Shown: positions 23,678 to 35,074, counted from the first letter of the stretch. The stretch is DNA of 64,000 bases from Gentiana macrophylla (GCA_026214975.1 JAOBSW010000297.1:1-64000), one strand, 5' to 3'. Translations and numbers: made by a program. The notes: a model not told the origin generated them from the sequence alone.

Positions 23678-23683
23678 AATAAA
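23678..23683 (+). terminator. Poly(A) signal of the cysteine-rich peptide gene
   Basis: AATAAA, 47 bp after the stop, followed by a T-rich stretch. Another AATAAA lies at about 23761. Confidence 0.6.
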
Positions 23684-23769
23684 GTTTTGCATCATTTTGT
23701 ATGCCTACTGTAATTAATGATGTAAAGAATCACTTATCATGATAATAAATTGTATAGAGATAATAAAGT

Positions 23770-24167
23770 CACTCTTGTTCAATAGTAATTTACAACTGCA
23801 TGATGTGGATGGTCATGTGTTGTTTCGCGCGAGTTAATTATTTACTATTATTGTTTACTACTGTTATTATAATTAAGAATGATCCTAACTAATAAATTGA
23901 ATAAACATATATTATTGATTAATGTGTAGGGCTATTTAATTCATATAGGTCTCATTTTTATCAATGATATATAATTATGTTGCTTGTATAATAATTTAGT
24001 TATCGTCTTTATTATGACAATAGTATTACCTGTTCTTTTTTCCTCTGATGTCGGGTTTTTTAATTAAATTTTCTTTAACAAACATGTCTTGATTATGCTT
24101 CCGGACATGTCATTTCAACAAAAATGTCACAATGTGATAACACGTTTTTAAACACAATTAATAATCA

Positions 24168-24236
<69 letters not shown>

Positions 24237-24512
24237 CTATCTCAATGAATAAATCTAACAATATAATGAATGAAGTAAAAATATGTTATGACACTTTGGT
24301 ATATAAATTGCTACACTTATGATTGCACTTGCAGCCATTGTTTTGTCCCGAAGGTTTTTTTTATAATGTCTTTTGTTTTTGTTTTTTTGTGTTTGAAATA
24401 ATGCACAATAAAGCACATTGTCAACATCTAGTTTTTAATCAAGAAAAATTCACAGATACATGCAACTGTTTTTTAGGATTTTCGGTTGGAAAGTTCCCCA
24501 AATATCATATGA
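23770..24512. other. AT-rich intergenic sequence
   Basis: No gene seen. It contains the AT microsatellite at 24170-24238 and ends at the CopN insertion site. Confidence 0.5.
24170..24238. repeat. (AT)n microsatellite
   Basis: About 34 uninterrupted AT units except for one G near 24225. Confidence 0.95.
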
Positions 24513-24517
24513 TATTT
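24513..24517. repeat. Target site duplication of CopN (left)
   Basis: TATTT, repeated at 27201-27205. Confidence 0.9.
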
Positions 24518-25047
24518 TGTTAGGAAAAATTACTCGACCTCTTATACAAAACTGAGTACTAAGCTGAGCTAAGTACTAAGCTGAGAAAAGTCAGCTTTGG
24601 CCAAACACAGCTTTGGCAAGAGTTAGCTTTGGCAATAAGTCAGTTTTGGGAAAAACTCAGTTTTGCCAAGAGTCAGCTTTGGGCAAATCTCAATTTGGGC
24701 AAATGTCAGCTTTCGGCAAAAAGTCAACATGGTTACGTCCGGTGGAGTCGGTGGTGAGTTCACATCTGAATATTTTAGTCATTATGCTAGAATGTCTTTA
24801 TGGCGGCTAGTCTAGTTTTTTGTGGCTATAAATACACGTCTGTTGTAACCTAGAACATTTGCGATAGAAAAAGAAGAGCTTTCAAAGAATTGCCTTAGGC
24901 AATTGCAGAGTCTGTAAAATCTCCAGGTGATAATATATTCTCCTCTTTTCGCCCGTGGAGTAGTCGTCATATTCTTTGAAACCACGTTAAATCTTGTGTC
25001 ATTATTCTTGCAATCCGTTTTGGATCCTCGATGGTTTTGTTTTAACA
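24518..25047 (+). repeat. CopN 5' LTR
   Basis: 530 bp. From about 24589 to 24730 it contains some seven imperfect copies of a unit of about 17-22 bp of the type AGTCAGCTTTGGGCAAA. A TATA-like CTATAAATACAC lies at about 24829. Confidence 0.92.
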
Positions 25048-25050
25048 AAC

Positions 25051-25062
25051 CGGTATCGGAGC
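25051..25062 (+). promoter_or_regulatory. CopN primer binding site (initiator Met tRNA type)
   Basis: CGGTATCGGAGC, two transitions from the usual TGGTATCAGAGC, three bases after the LTR. Confidence 0.8.
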
Positions 25063-25189
25063 GAGGTTATCATCGGGATTACGAGGTTCGTTTGGGAATA
25101 AATCTGTTTGAACAAAAAATTATCTTCACCAAGACCTTCACCGGTGCAAGGATTACGTGATAAAAGTTCGTTCTTTGGCAAGATCAAGA

Positions 25190-25740
25190 AGTGCAGGTTA
25201 AATGTAGAGATTGATATATTCACAGGAAGGAACAATTTCAATATGTGGCAAATCAAGATGCGTGCTCTGTTGAAGAAACTTGAGCTCTGGGCTCCGTTGT
25301 CAAAGGCGGTGGATGCCGTAAACGCTGAGATGGCCAATCTGGAGGAGAAAGCACATTCAATGATTTTATTGTGCTTGTCTGATGATGTTATCACTGAGTT
25401 GCTGAAGAGGATTCAGCAGCATGGCTGTGGCTGAAGCTTGAGAGTTTGTATATGACAAAGTCGTTGGCCAACAAGTTGATGATAAAGCAACGTCTATTAA
25501 GTTTAAATATGCAAGAAGGAATGCCTCTCAGAGATAATCTGGAAAACTGAACACAATATATTGCTTGATTTGATGAGTATTGGTGTTAAGATCGAAGATG
25601 AGGATGCAGCACCAATTTTGTTGGTATCATCGCCAAAGATCATATGAGAATTTTATGCGATCTTTTGTTGTTGAAAAAAACAAAGTGTCATTGGAGGATG
25701 TTAGAGCATCTCTCCATAATCGAGCTAAGGCATAATTCAA
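25190..25740 (+). pseudogene. CopN gag remnant
   Basis: Copia capsid (UBN2-type) segments are readable: FTGRNNFNMWQIKMRALLKK, EKAHSMILLCLSDDV and then, after a frameshift near 25425, LKLESLYMTKSLANKL and LKQRL-like text. Several stops follow. No ATG-led intact frame remains. Confidence 0.75.
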
Positions 25741-26632
25741 ATTGGCATAGTATGCATAATCGGGCTATCGGTTAAATTTGCAAGTAGCAGTTGCAAAGGG
25801 AATGAAAGTCCTGGAAAGAAGACATTCAAGAAGGGTGATTCCAAAGACCCTAATGAAAATCTGGTCTGAATCTGGAGTGTTGACAAGCATGTGGAGCTTC
25901 AGGTACATACTTAGTTGAGTTTGCAGAACTCAGCTGAGAACAGTCAACATTTATCTGAAACTTGGTTGTGCATCTGAACTTGAAGAATCAAGAGCTGAAA
26001 CTGAGTGGAACCAAAATCTGGGATTGGCTGAGCAAGAGGGTCATCTAATCTAATACCAGCTGAGTAGAAGTCAGTTGTGTAGCGTGGAGTGTTCAGATCT
26101 GGGAAGTAAGCTGAATAAAGAGTCAGCCGAGTCCATCTGTTTGTGGAGTGGCGTCTGCTGAGTCTGTTGAACATGTATGCGCTGGTTCTGCATCTGTGTC
26201 AGAAAGCCTCAACTGAGTGAAGTCAGTTGAGTAAGACAAATCTGATATGTTTGGCTGAGTGAAGTCAGCTAAGCATCTCGTGAACATGTCTGAGGTGGAG
26301 TTCTCGTGCGGAGTTAAGTCTCGTGGAGAAGTCTCACTTGGAATCTATTGTGTTCTTATCCGGTCATTTCGTAAATCGAATCAATCGCAATCTGTTGGTT
26401 GAAGTTGAATGAAGAACTCGGTGAGTGTGCTTAGCCAATGTGATTACATCCGAATCGGGTAATCACATCTTGTCTCGGTGATCAAGTCCTTGATCACATA
26501 TGTTCTCAACTCAATCAAGTCCGAAAAGAAGAGGAGGAATGCAGTGCAGTACATCGGCATTGATGAATGCATACAGTACAAAGATATCCGGTTATACATC
26601 CGCTTGAACGAGTTCAAGTCAAGGTGGAGATT

Positions 26633-27200
26633 TGTTAGAAAAAGTGACTGACCTCTTATACAAAGTGTGTACTAAGGTGAGCTAAGTACTAAGCCGAGAA
26701 AAGTCGGCCAAAGCAAAGTGAGTTTCGCAAAAGTCACTTTGGAAAGAGTCGGGTTTGGCAAGAGTCAACTTTGACAAGAAGTCAGTTTTGGGCAAAAGTC
26801 AGGTTTGCCAAGAGTCACTTTGGGCAAATGTCAGCTTTGTGCAAAAGTCAAGATGGTTACATCTGGCAGAGTCGGTGAGTGAGTTCACATCCCAGGGTAT
26901 TTTAGTCATTATGCTCAGTATGTCTTTATGACGGCTAGGTCTAGTTTTTTGTGGCTACAAATAAACGTCTGTTGTAACCTAGAACATTTGCAGTAGAAGT
27001 AGCAGTAGCTTTTAGCAATTGCCTTAGGCAATTGCAGAGTCTGTAAAATCTCTAGTGATAATATATTCTCCTCTTTTCTGCCCGTGGAGTAGTCGGTATG
27101 TTGCCGGAAACCACGTTAGATTGTTCTTGTGTGATTTATGCTTTTTGTTTATTCTTGATTATTGCAATCTGTTTTGGATCCCGGAGATTCTGTTTTAACA
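26633..27200 (+). repeat. CopN 3' LTR
   Basis: 568 bp, preceded by the polypurine tract AAGGTGGAGA at about 26621-26630. It is longer than the 5' copy, mainly in the iterated AGTCA/TTTGG block and near the 3' end. Confidence 0.92.
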
Positions 27201-27205
27201 TATTT

Positions 27206-27592
27206 ACAGGAAGTGTTGAAGAACAAACACTTTGCTTATGTTTTCATAAGTTTCCTATGTGTAAGGATATAGAATGAGAGTCTGATTTTTTGTATTGGAC
27301 ATGTATTTCAGGAAGGCGTACAGGTGACTTGCTTGTACTTATTAAATTTTTTCTCCTTAATTGAATAATTATATATTCGGTGGAAAAAATCTGTATAGGT
27401 AAGACATAATTAGTGTTTAAAGTTCAAACAAATCTCAAAGTCTCATTTTCCGGAATAAGTTGTGTGTGATAAGTTTAACATAAAAATTCTTAACCAACGA
27501 CACATCAATAAGTTCCAAGCAAAAAGCATCGGATGGTTCACCTGCCTGATAGTGACATTGTTTTCGGATACTTTTAGATCGTTTGCCGATGA
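27206..27592. other. Unassigned intergenic sequence
   Basis: No gene or repeat recognised between CopN and the hAT MITE. Confidence 0.45.
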
Positions 27593-27600
27593 ATGTTGTA

Positions 27601-27825
27601 CAGGGCGGATGCATGTGTATCATGATGGGGTCACGTGACTCCACTGAGATCTGGAAAAAAAAATTTAGTATTAAAACGATGTTGTTTTGGTGTTAAAAAG
27701 TGTCATTTTGCAGGTTAAAAATGTAGTTTTAGGCTCCGATGACCTTGCTAGGACAAATTTTTGAATAAAAATGGAGGTTTACGATCCGGTGACCCCATTG
27801 AAAAAACTTTCTGGATCCGCCACTG
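27601..27825. mobile_element. hAT-type MITE (225 bp)
   Basis: Terminal inverted repeats CAGGGCGGATGCA and (reverse complement of the right end) CAGTGGCGGATCCA. It is flanked by the 8-bp duplication ATGTTGTA (27593-27600 and 27826-27833). The CAGTGGCGGA start and 8-bp duplication are those of hAT elements. No coding capacity. Confidence 0.9.
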
Positions 27826-27833
27826 ATGTTGTA

Positions 27834-27964
27834 TACAGTGCCGGCCTGTGCTCAAACGGCCTTAGCCGATTGGTTTGATCAGGCTAGGTCCGTTGATGTC
27901 ACACGGGACTTTTTACTCTAGATACATATACACTACAAACTATATAAAAAATTTACAGTATAAT
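27834..27964. other. Unassigned sequence between the MITE and LardT
   Basis: Nothing recognised. It was contiguous with 33522 onward before LardT inserted. Confidence 0.45.
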
Positions 27965-28491
27965 TGACGATGCTAAATAATGCACCACCAGTGAAATGAG
28001 GCCACGTGTAATCTAAGGATGAGCTGTAAGAGATCGAGATGGTTAAATATGAACGAAAGATGGTGTTTTTGATGTATTACGGTGAGTCCAAGAATGTATC
28101 TTGGATTGCCTACGTATCTGTGTGAAAGTCCGGAATCAAGCCTCACGTAGTTCCCGGAGCTATGTATTTATAGGCACATGTCCTTCTTCTGCCCTAGAGC
28201 TAAGGGCGGCTGTAGTTATTGTCATAAATACCCTTTAATGGGCCTTGCCCTTTGCCCAAGTAACCCACGGGAAAATTGGGCTTAGGAACCTGGGTTGGAG
28301 CTCTGATATCGACTTGTATGACACCGACATGGGTGCTCGAGTTGACACACTTGCAAGATCTGCTGGCTGCGGTGGTGATCACTGATTCGTCTCGTATTCG
28401 ACCCGATGTGGATAATATACTTGGACTTTTCCACATGCCAGCTGGACCAATTAGATAATTCCACGTGGAGGGGTGAAATCCCGTATCGTCA
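27965..28491 (-). repeat. LardT 3' LTR
   Basis: 527 bp, copy of 32991-33516. The TATA box on the minus strand is at 28165-28172, and the conserved GAACTACG...TACGTAGG block is at 28105-28155. Confidence 0.95.
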
Positions 28492-29944
28492 TAAGCCCCC
28501 AGACCGCCTGCGAGCTCTTGAGGTCAGTCCGATCTGTCAAAGTGTATCTCGGCCCATCGTCATCCAATGCTCAATTTAAATCGCCATGCAGACTTACTTC
28601 TGTGGAGTCCGACATACGGCCTTTCCATGTATACGCTTTGGTAAACTTTTTTATCTTAGCATTATCTGTCCCTAGGACTTATAACGTGTGGATAAGTTGA
28701 CATCGACTTCGATGCCGTAGCTGTCGAAGGAATGATGAGATGTCCAACTTGGGACTGTCTCGGTCGAGGTCGACTTCTTTGAAGAATTTGACTTGCCCTG
28801 ACTTTGGAGTACAAAGATTCGGATCTCGAATGTCGCCTATGATCTTGAGACTTTGCCTTAGCGCCGAGAGATGATGATGCTTCTTCTTAGGCTTTGCCCT
28901 TTTTAACCAAACGTTGTCTTTGGCTTCCATCTGTATAAACATTTAGCCGGTCATTTGGACTTGGCTTATTTTTTCCTTGAAAAACTGTCACGTTTTTCCT
29001 TCTTTTCTTTTGTCTTTGAAGTAGACCATCTTGCTTTATTGCGGCCTTTGGCCTTATTTGCACATCGGCTCTCTTCATGTCGATGCATATATGTCGATAT
29101 CGCCTCCAAGTATCATGAGAACCTTAGGTTTGGATCATATTGGGCCGATCTTTGTGACTAGGCTTTTTGTTATAAATGCTGAAATTTTTACAAGTATTTG
29201 GTGTCAAACACTTTTGTTGCATGTCGATTCCCATTCCTTTGCTCGCTTTTTCTCGAGTATTCAATGTCGACTCGTTGTTGCCTCCAAAGTATAATGCAGA
29301 TTCATCATCTTCGTTATACTTTCGGTGAGTTCCATTTGTCGACCATATGTAACTTGTCTTCCATGCTTTAGCATTTTTTGGACTTTTCTTTGTTGTTGCG
29401 TGGTAGAAGAGATGCCCTGGTTGTCTCATTTCGTTTGTCGGAATCGATGCTCTTTCGTTTGTCGATAGATATTTCCGCTCACGATGTCCTAGTACTTACC
29501 GTCTAATAAGACCGGTAATACGTAAATGTCGCCTCGGATCTCGGTGTCGTGGTGTTTCTTTGTCGTTCATGACTCGCATGACACATGATCGCCGAGAGTT
29601 TTGGACTTGGTCCGAACTCGATGCCTTAGCCTTTTGGTTCCATGGAACTTTTAGCTTCACCGGCCGTCGATCGAAATGATCATGTTGCCCGGCCTCGATG
29701 CCCTAGTAAATTCTCTCTTGGGAGTCGATTACGCGGCTGTCGACTCGACTTCGATGCCATTGCGTTTTCGCCCTATTAGGACTTGTAAACGTTGATCGTC
29801 GACATCGAAGGCATCCGACTTGCGGATCCTCGTGAGACCGTTGAGTAGATCCTTTACGGAGTGGATCCTCGAGATACGCCAGGCACTAGTCAAAAAGTCG
29901 CAATAACCATAGGATAGTCCCCGAAATAAGAAGGCTCGTCCCGC

Positions 29945-30065
29945 CATGCTCGGCCAGAGAGTTCCAAAAAAATAGCTCGACCGCTTGATTCGGTAGGGTG
30001 AGTTCCAAAATAAGATAGCTCGACCCGCCCGATTCGGTAGGGTGAGTTCCAAAATAATATAGCTC
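29945..30065. repeat. 48-bp tandem repeat in LardT
   Basis: About two and a half units, each with GAGTTCCAAAAT, ATAGCTCGACC and GATTCGGTAGGGT. Confidence 0.7.
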
Positions 30066-30289
30066 CGAGGTAAGATGCCGAGTCGAACTCGGACTTATTA
30101 CAGATTCACTCATCGGTGAGCTCCAAATATGACGCCTAGTTTTATTTTGCTTCGATTTTTGCAGTATGTTGCTTGTCGCTTTTTGTTGTCTATCTTTCAC
30201 GATTCGATCCCTGGGACTTTTGAATTATGAATTTTGAATTCTGACCTTTCCTTTGAATGTTGTTTGTGTTGTTGAATATTTGCCTAGGG

Positions 30290-30365
30290 TGTAGTCCTTT
30301 GGACTTAATTCCCTTGCAAAAGCTGCTTGGTGGGTGTAGTCCTTTGGACTTAATTCCCCTGTGGC
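30290..30365. repeat. Direct repeat in LardT
   Basis: GTGTAGTCCTTTGGACTTAA occurs twice, 42 bp apart. Each copy includes the palindrome AGTCCTTTGGACT (odd-centred). Confidence 0.7.
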
Positions 30366-31079
30366 CCCTCAAAGTGTAGTATGAGTACATGACTCATGGT
30401 ACACTTGGATATGAGTCGACCTAGCACTGTACTGCCTTATCGGCTTGACTTGGCTATCTGGTCGGAGCTCGAATCGACTGTCTTGCCTCGTCGGGCTTCT
30501 GACATGGTCGAATTGAAAAATCCCTACTCGACTGTCGCACTTCGTGGTGCTTCTGAACTGGTCGAATAGGGTATCCATCGTGGGATCTTCCAACTGCTTA
30601 GCATCGTGGCTTACTGGCAGGTCGGGAGTGATATAAGCTCGTCGGTGACTTGGCTTTTTCAACTGTTTTATTTCTCTTGATCGTGTCGAGGTGATATAAG
30701 CACCATCGGTGACTTGGCTTTATTCACCATATTATTCGACTTCATCGTGTCGAGGATTTGTAGTTGTGGTTGACTTTTGCCTCTTTTATCTTTTAATCAC
30801 ATGGACTTCTTTTGCTTTAAGGCTGGTCGGATTTTTTGCCTTTGCCATTTTGTATCGTGGTAGATTTGCAATGTGAAGGCTGTAAATCATAACAAACACA
30901 AAAGCGTCTCGAGGAAAGACATGCTTAGTAGAATATTTATGAAATTGTCACATGGACTTATTACAAGACATAAAAATGTAAAAACAGAAGTTAATTGAGA
31001 TAAGGCTTAGCTTATTTGGTGTAGTCTGTTGGTATCATGCTTAGATGGCAGGCGGACTTACATAAGATTGCCTTCGAGC

Positions 31080-31690
31080 TCCGAATATTATGCCGAGGCG
31101 AGCTTGGTCTTATTAAAGATGCGCTCGAGAGAGCTCCAAATATGATGCCGAGGCCAAGCTCGGTCTTATAAAAGATACGCTCGAGAGAGCTCCAAATATG
31201 ATGCCGAGCCGAGCTCGGTCTTATAAAAGATACATTTCGAGAGAGCTCCAATATGATGCCGAGCCGAGCTCGGTCTTATAAAAGATACGCTCAGAGAGCT
31301 CCAAAATGATGCCGAGACGAGCTCGGTCTTATAAAAGATACGCTCGAGACGAGCTCCGAATATTATGCCGAGGCGAGCTCGGTCTTATAAAAGATACGCT
31401 CCAGAGAGCTCCAAAATGATGCCGAGACGAGCTCGGTCTTATAAAAGATACGCTCGAGACGAGCTCCGAATATTATGCCGAGGCGAGCTCGGTCTTATAA
31501 AAGATACGCTCCAGAGAGCTCCAAAATGATGCCGAGACGAGCTCGGTCTTATAAAAGATACGCTCGAGACGAGCTCCAAATATGATGCCGAGACGAGCTC
31601 GGTCTTATAAAAGATACGCCCGAGACGAGCTCCAATATGATGCCGAGACGAGCTCGGTCTTATAAAAGATACGCTCCAGAGAGCTCCAAA
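31080..31690. repeat. 52-56 bp tandem array in LardT (about 11 units)
   Basis: Each unit contains GAGCTCCAAATATGATGCCG, then GAGCTCGGTCTTATAAAAG and ATACGCTCGAGA. Units differ mainly by small indels. Every unit has GAGCTC-type palindromes and a TATAAAAG sequence on the plus strand. Confidence 0.9.
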
Positions 31691-32270
31691 ATAAGATAGG
31701 TTATTTAAGTTGTAAAAACGTAAATAAATTTCCATGACGGCTCGTACCTGGATAGCTTGTAATGAGAGAGCTCGATCGGGAGATTAACATTTCGGCTCGG
31801 GTTTTGGAGCTGAGCTCATCCATGAGCCTGACTGCCGAGCTCATGTTGAACATCTAATCTTTGCATTTTTCGGGAACGATCAGGCATCTAAACCGACCCG
31901 ATCGGTGAAATTTGGAGGGTTTGTTCGTCCCTCCTTCCTCTTCAACTGACGGTGGTGGAAATTGTGTTTCACCTGTTTGATTAGCGGCTATAAGCCATCG
32001 ATCAACCTGCTTTTTTCGCTTCGGTTTTCTTGGATGCGGCAGCGTCCTCTTTAACAACGATCGGGCATCGAGAGAACTCCGATCGGCACGAAAAACTTTT
32101 AGGGCTTGTTCGAACCGCCTTAAACTTAAATCTGACTGGAGGATATCGCGTTTCATCAGTTCGATTAGCAGCTATACCCCTCTAAAGTTTCGGCTGTGTG
32201 TGCTGTGTTTTTGGTGGCACAACAGCAGCTTTCAGATGAAAAGTACGCATTGAAACGGCCTTTGATCTTC

Positions 32271-32810
32271 ATGAAATTTTGAGGCTTTGTTCGTCCCCCT
32301 TTATTCTTTGATTTGACCGGTGGAGATCGTCTTTCAACTGCTCAATCTCTGTCACGAAGCCGTAGATCTAACTGCTGTGTCCACTGCGTTTATGGCGGCG
32401 CAGCAGCATCTTTCCGGCGGCTTTGTGCCTCCAAAACGACTCTGATCGTCATGAAATTTTGAGAGTTTGTTCGTCCCTCTTTATTCTTTGATGTGACCGG
32501 TGGAGATCGTCTTTCAACGGTTCAATCTCTGTCACGAAGCCGTAGATCTAACTGCTGTGTCCACTGCGTTTATGGCGGCGCAGCAGCATCTTTCCGGCGG
32601 CTTTGTGCCTCCAAAACGACTCCGATCGTCATGAAATTTTGAGAGTTTGTTCGTCCCTCTTTATTCTTTGATGTGACCGGTGGAGATCGTCTTTCAACGG
32701 TTCAATCTCTGTCACGAAGCTGTAGATCTAACTGCTGTGTCCACTGCGTTTATGGCGGCGCAGCAGCATCTTTCCGGCGGCTTTGTGCCTCCAAAACGAC
32801 TCCGATCGTC
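32271..32810. repeat. 180-bp tandem array in LardT (three regular units plus diverged flanks)
   Basis: ATGAAATTTTGAG recurs exactly at 32271, 32451, 32631 and 32811, so the period is 180 bp. The last two units are nearly identical. More diverged units are recognisable around 31905-32270 and 32811-32930 by their GTTCGTCC and ATCGATC-type phrases. The array lies just inside the 5' LTR and primer site. Confidence 0.92.
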
Positions 32811-32973
32811 ATGAAATTTTGAGGGCTTGTTCGTCCCTCCTTATCCTTGAATCTGAACGGTGGGAATCTTGTTTCAACGGTTCAATTTTCGGCAATCAAC
32901 CAACGATCAGACTGCGTTTTTGGCATTAAATTGATCACGAACCACCTCCTTGATCCATCACCGATAGAAGACC

Positions 32974-32990
32974 CTCCTTCTAGCGCCAAA
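32974..32990 (-). promoter_or_regulatory. LardT candidate primer binding site
   Basis: The minus strand reads TTTGGCGCTAGAAGGAG directly after the 5' LTR edge at 32991. I cannot name the tRNA with confidence. Confidence 0.5.
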
Positions 32991-33516
32991 TGACGATGCT
33001 AAATAATGCACCACCAGTGAAATGAGGCCACGTGTAATCTAAGGATGAGCTGTAAGAGATCGAGATGGTTAAATATGAACGAAAGATGGTGTTTTTGATG
33101 TATTACGGCTGAGTCCAAGAATGTATCTTGGATTGCCTACGTATCCTGTGTGAAAGTCCAGGAATCAAGCCTTACGTAGTTCCCGGAGCTATGTATTTAT
33201 AGGCACATGTCCTTCTTCTGCCCTAGAGCTAAGGGCGGCTGTAGTTATTGTCATAAATACCCTTTAATGGGCCTTGCCCTTTGCCCAAGTAACCCACGGA
33301 AAATTGGGCTTAGGAACTGGTTGGAGCTCGATATCGACTTGTATGACACCGACATGGGTGCTCGAGTTGACACACTTGCAAGATCTGCTGGCTGCGGTGG
33401 TGATCACTGATTCGTCTCGTATTCGACCCGATGTGGATAATATACTTGGACTTTTCCACATTCCAGCTGAACCAATTAGATAATTCCACGTGGAGGGGTG
33501 AAATCCCGTATCGTCA
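32991..33516 (-). repeat. LardT 5' LTR
   Basis: 526 bp, partner of 27965-28491. Minus-strand TATAAATA at 33194-33201. Confidence 0.95.
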
Positions 33517-33521
33517 ATAAT

Positions 33522-34224
33522 CTCGATAAATAAGAATTCGATAAATGAATAACCTCGTCAAATGAATAATTTTTTCTGATCCCGACTTGGGTAAAAAGGC
33601 TAATAGAATATGAAGATATTATGAAGATTAGAAATTGTAAATGAGTAAGCAATTTGTCGACAAATTGGCAGAGGTTGTCTGCTTTTGTATATTAAGATGT
33701 GTCCTTTTCAGGGTACAATGCCACTATTTATAGGGCTATGAGTTTACGGTTACAAAAACATTAATAAGCATGATAATAAACATGGCTGACGTGGCACGCT
33801 ATGAATGCGCGGGCTTGGTTACCGCCGCGCGTTGCTTGCTTGCAATCTTCAAGCTTTAACTATTGTTGCCTGATTAGCGGGATTGATTCGAGTCGAGGTC
33901 GGATTGTTGAGCTGGGGGCAAGCATGTCGGCCCCAGTGCTTCTCGCCGGTCTGTAAAGGGCGGGTTGAAGGCTTCACTGATTGACACTCGTTTCCCCTGC
34001 CAATGATAAGTATCATTAAGGTGAAGGGCGAGCTTGATTATTACCCAGCCCAGTCCAACTTACAAAGGTGTAAACTATGTGGGTCGAGGACCCTATTCTT
34101 CTTGGACCTATGTATAAGCCCAATTGGAATCCGCGGGCGCTTTTTCGGGCTTGACGTATCGGAAATCTTCGGGTTTTGTTTACCAGGTAATTAGATTCTT
34201 TTTGGAGAATTTTAACTGGCAAGG
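33522..34224. other. Unassigned, possibly old LTR sequence
   Basis: No gene. A minus-strand TATAAATAG at about 33729-33737 and AT-rich iterations of GATAAATGAATAA at 33525-33570 suggest a decayed LTR, but no partner or ends were found. Confidence 0.35.
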
Positions 34225-35065
34225 TGATGGTGTTTTTGATAGTTTATGGTTGTGTCGTTATGTACCCAGTGAGTTTGGATCAAGCAAATAACGTAGTTCT
34301 GAATAAAGGCAATGTTACTTTATATAGGCATCTCGCGTGGGGGTTAATGCATGATTCTTTGGTTTTGGGGCCTGTGATTGAGAGCCATCATGATGCCATC
34401 ATGGGGCAGTTATGGCTCAATCATGGATTATGAAATCTAATGAAGAATCAATCATGGGATCCTTCCCATTAATGAATTGTAACCGCACTTGGACGTTGGA
34501 GACAATCCAATATGTCAATGAGCAACCAGGATGAGCAGGTTATTAGGTCGGCGACGTGGGCCGTAGATATCATGTGTCATGCCGGCTATCTGAAGCTACA
34601 AGTAGTTTATGCCATGCGTAAATGAGGTGTGCTGAGTCATAACTAAGATGAACTAGAGACCTGAGCTCTGAGGGCGACCAGAAGAGGTCTGTAAATCTTT
34701 GGCTGGAGCCTTCAAGTAAACGTCCCAATTGTGGGTTGAGATTGAATTGGCCCATTTTTCTAATACGACCAGACTAAGGCCCAATGAGTGCCACGTGTAA
34801 GACTTTCGGTTCGTACCCATGTCAAAAGCCCTCCATACCTGAGCTGGGATGATCATCGTAGGTGAGATCTGCATTGAAGAGGCGTGGCACGATATGTGAG
34901 GCTGAAGTCCAATTGTCTCTCACATAGGAGTATGAAACCTGTTTTCTGACATTCAAATGCCTAGAACTTATCTCAAGGCGCCGTTTTAAATCATTTAGGA
35001 AACCCCGTGGATTTCGTTGATGGGTTAACATAAGGTGATCTTTTCGTCTTCAGCACAAAATTTGC

Positions 35066-35074
35066 CTATAAAAG
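35066..35074 (+). promoter_or_regulatory. TATA box upstream of the TatR antisense ORF
   Basis: CTATAAAAG, 149 bp upstream of the ATG at 35215, on the strand opposite to the LTR promoter. Confidence 0.5.

Larger units (their letters stand above)
24518..27200 (+). mobile_element. CopN: non-autonomous copia element without pol
   Basis: 2.7 kb between paired LTRs (24518-25047 and 26633-27200), both TGTTAG...TTTTAACA, with target duplication TATTT. The initiator-Met primer site and a copia-type gag remnant identify it as Ty1/copia. Protease, integrase and RT are absent. The internal rest (25740-26632) is non-coding and rich in reiterated GCTGAG and AAGTCAG motifs. It must have moved with enzymes from a relative. 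Confidence 0.92.
27965..33516 (-). mobile_element. LardT: 5.5-kb non-coding LTR element, probably Tat-derived
   Basis: Near-identical LTRs (27965-28491 and 32991-33516), both TGACGATGC...ATCGTCA, with target duplication ATAAT (27960-27964 and 33517-33521). Orientation is minus. On that strand the sequence inside the right LTR reads TGGCGCTAGAAGGAGGG, a primer-site candidate; inside the left LTR it reads CTGGGGGCTTA, a polypurine tract; and the LTR has TATAAATA. No gag or pol frame is readable across 4.5 kb of interior, which holds several tandem arrays. It shares a transcript-start motif with TatA and TatR LTRs, suggesting a Tat parent. It fits the LARD class of large non-autonomous elements. 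Confidence 0.9.

Noticed and set aside
28276..28464. Open frames inside the LardT LTRs (repeated near 33264-33483)
   Set aside because: They occur on both strands in the same place, differ in frame between the two LTR copies and have no domain.
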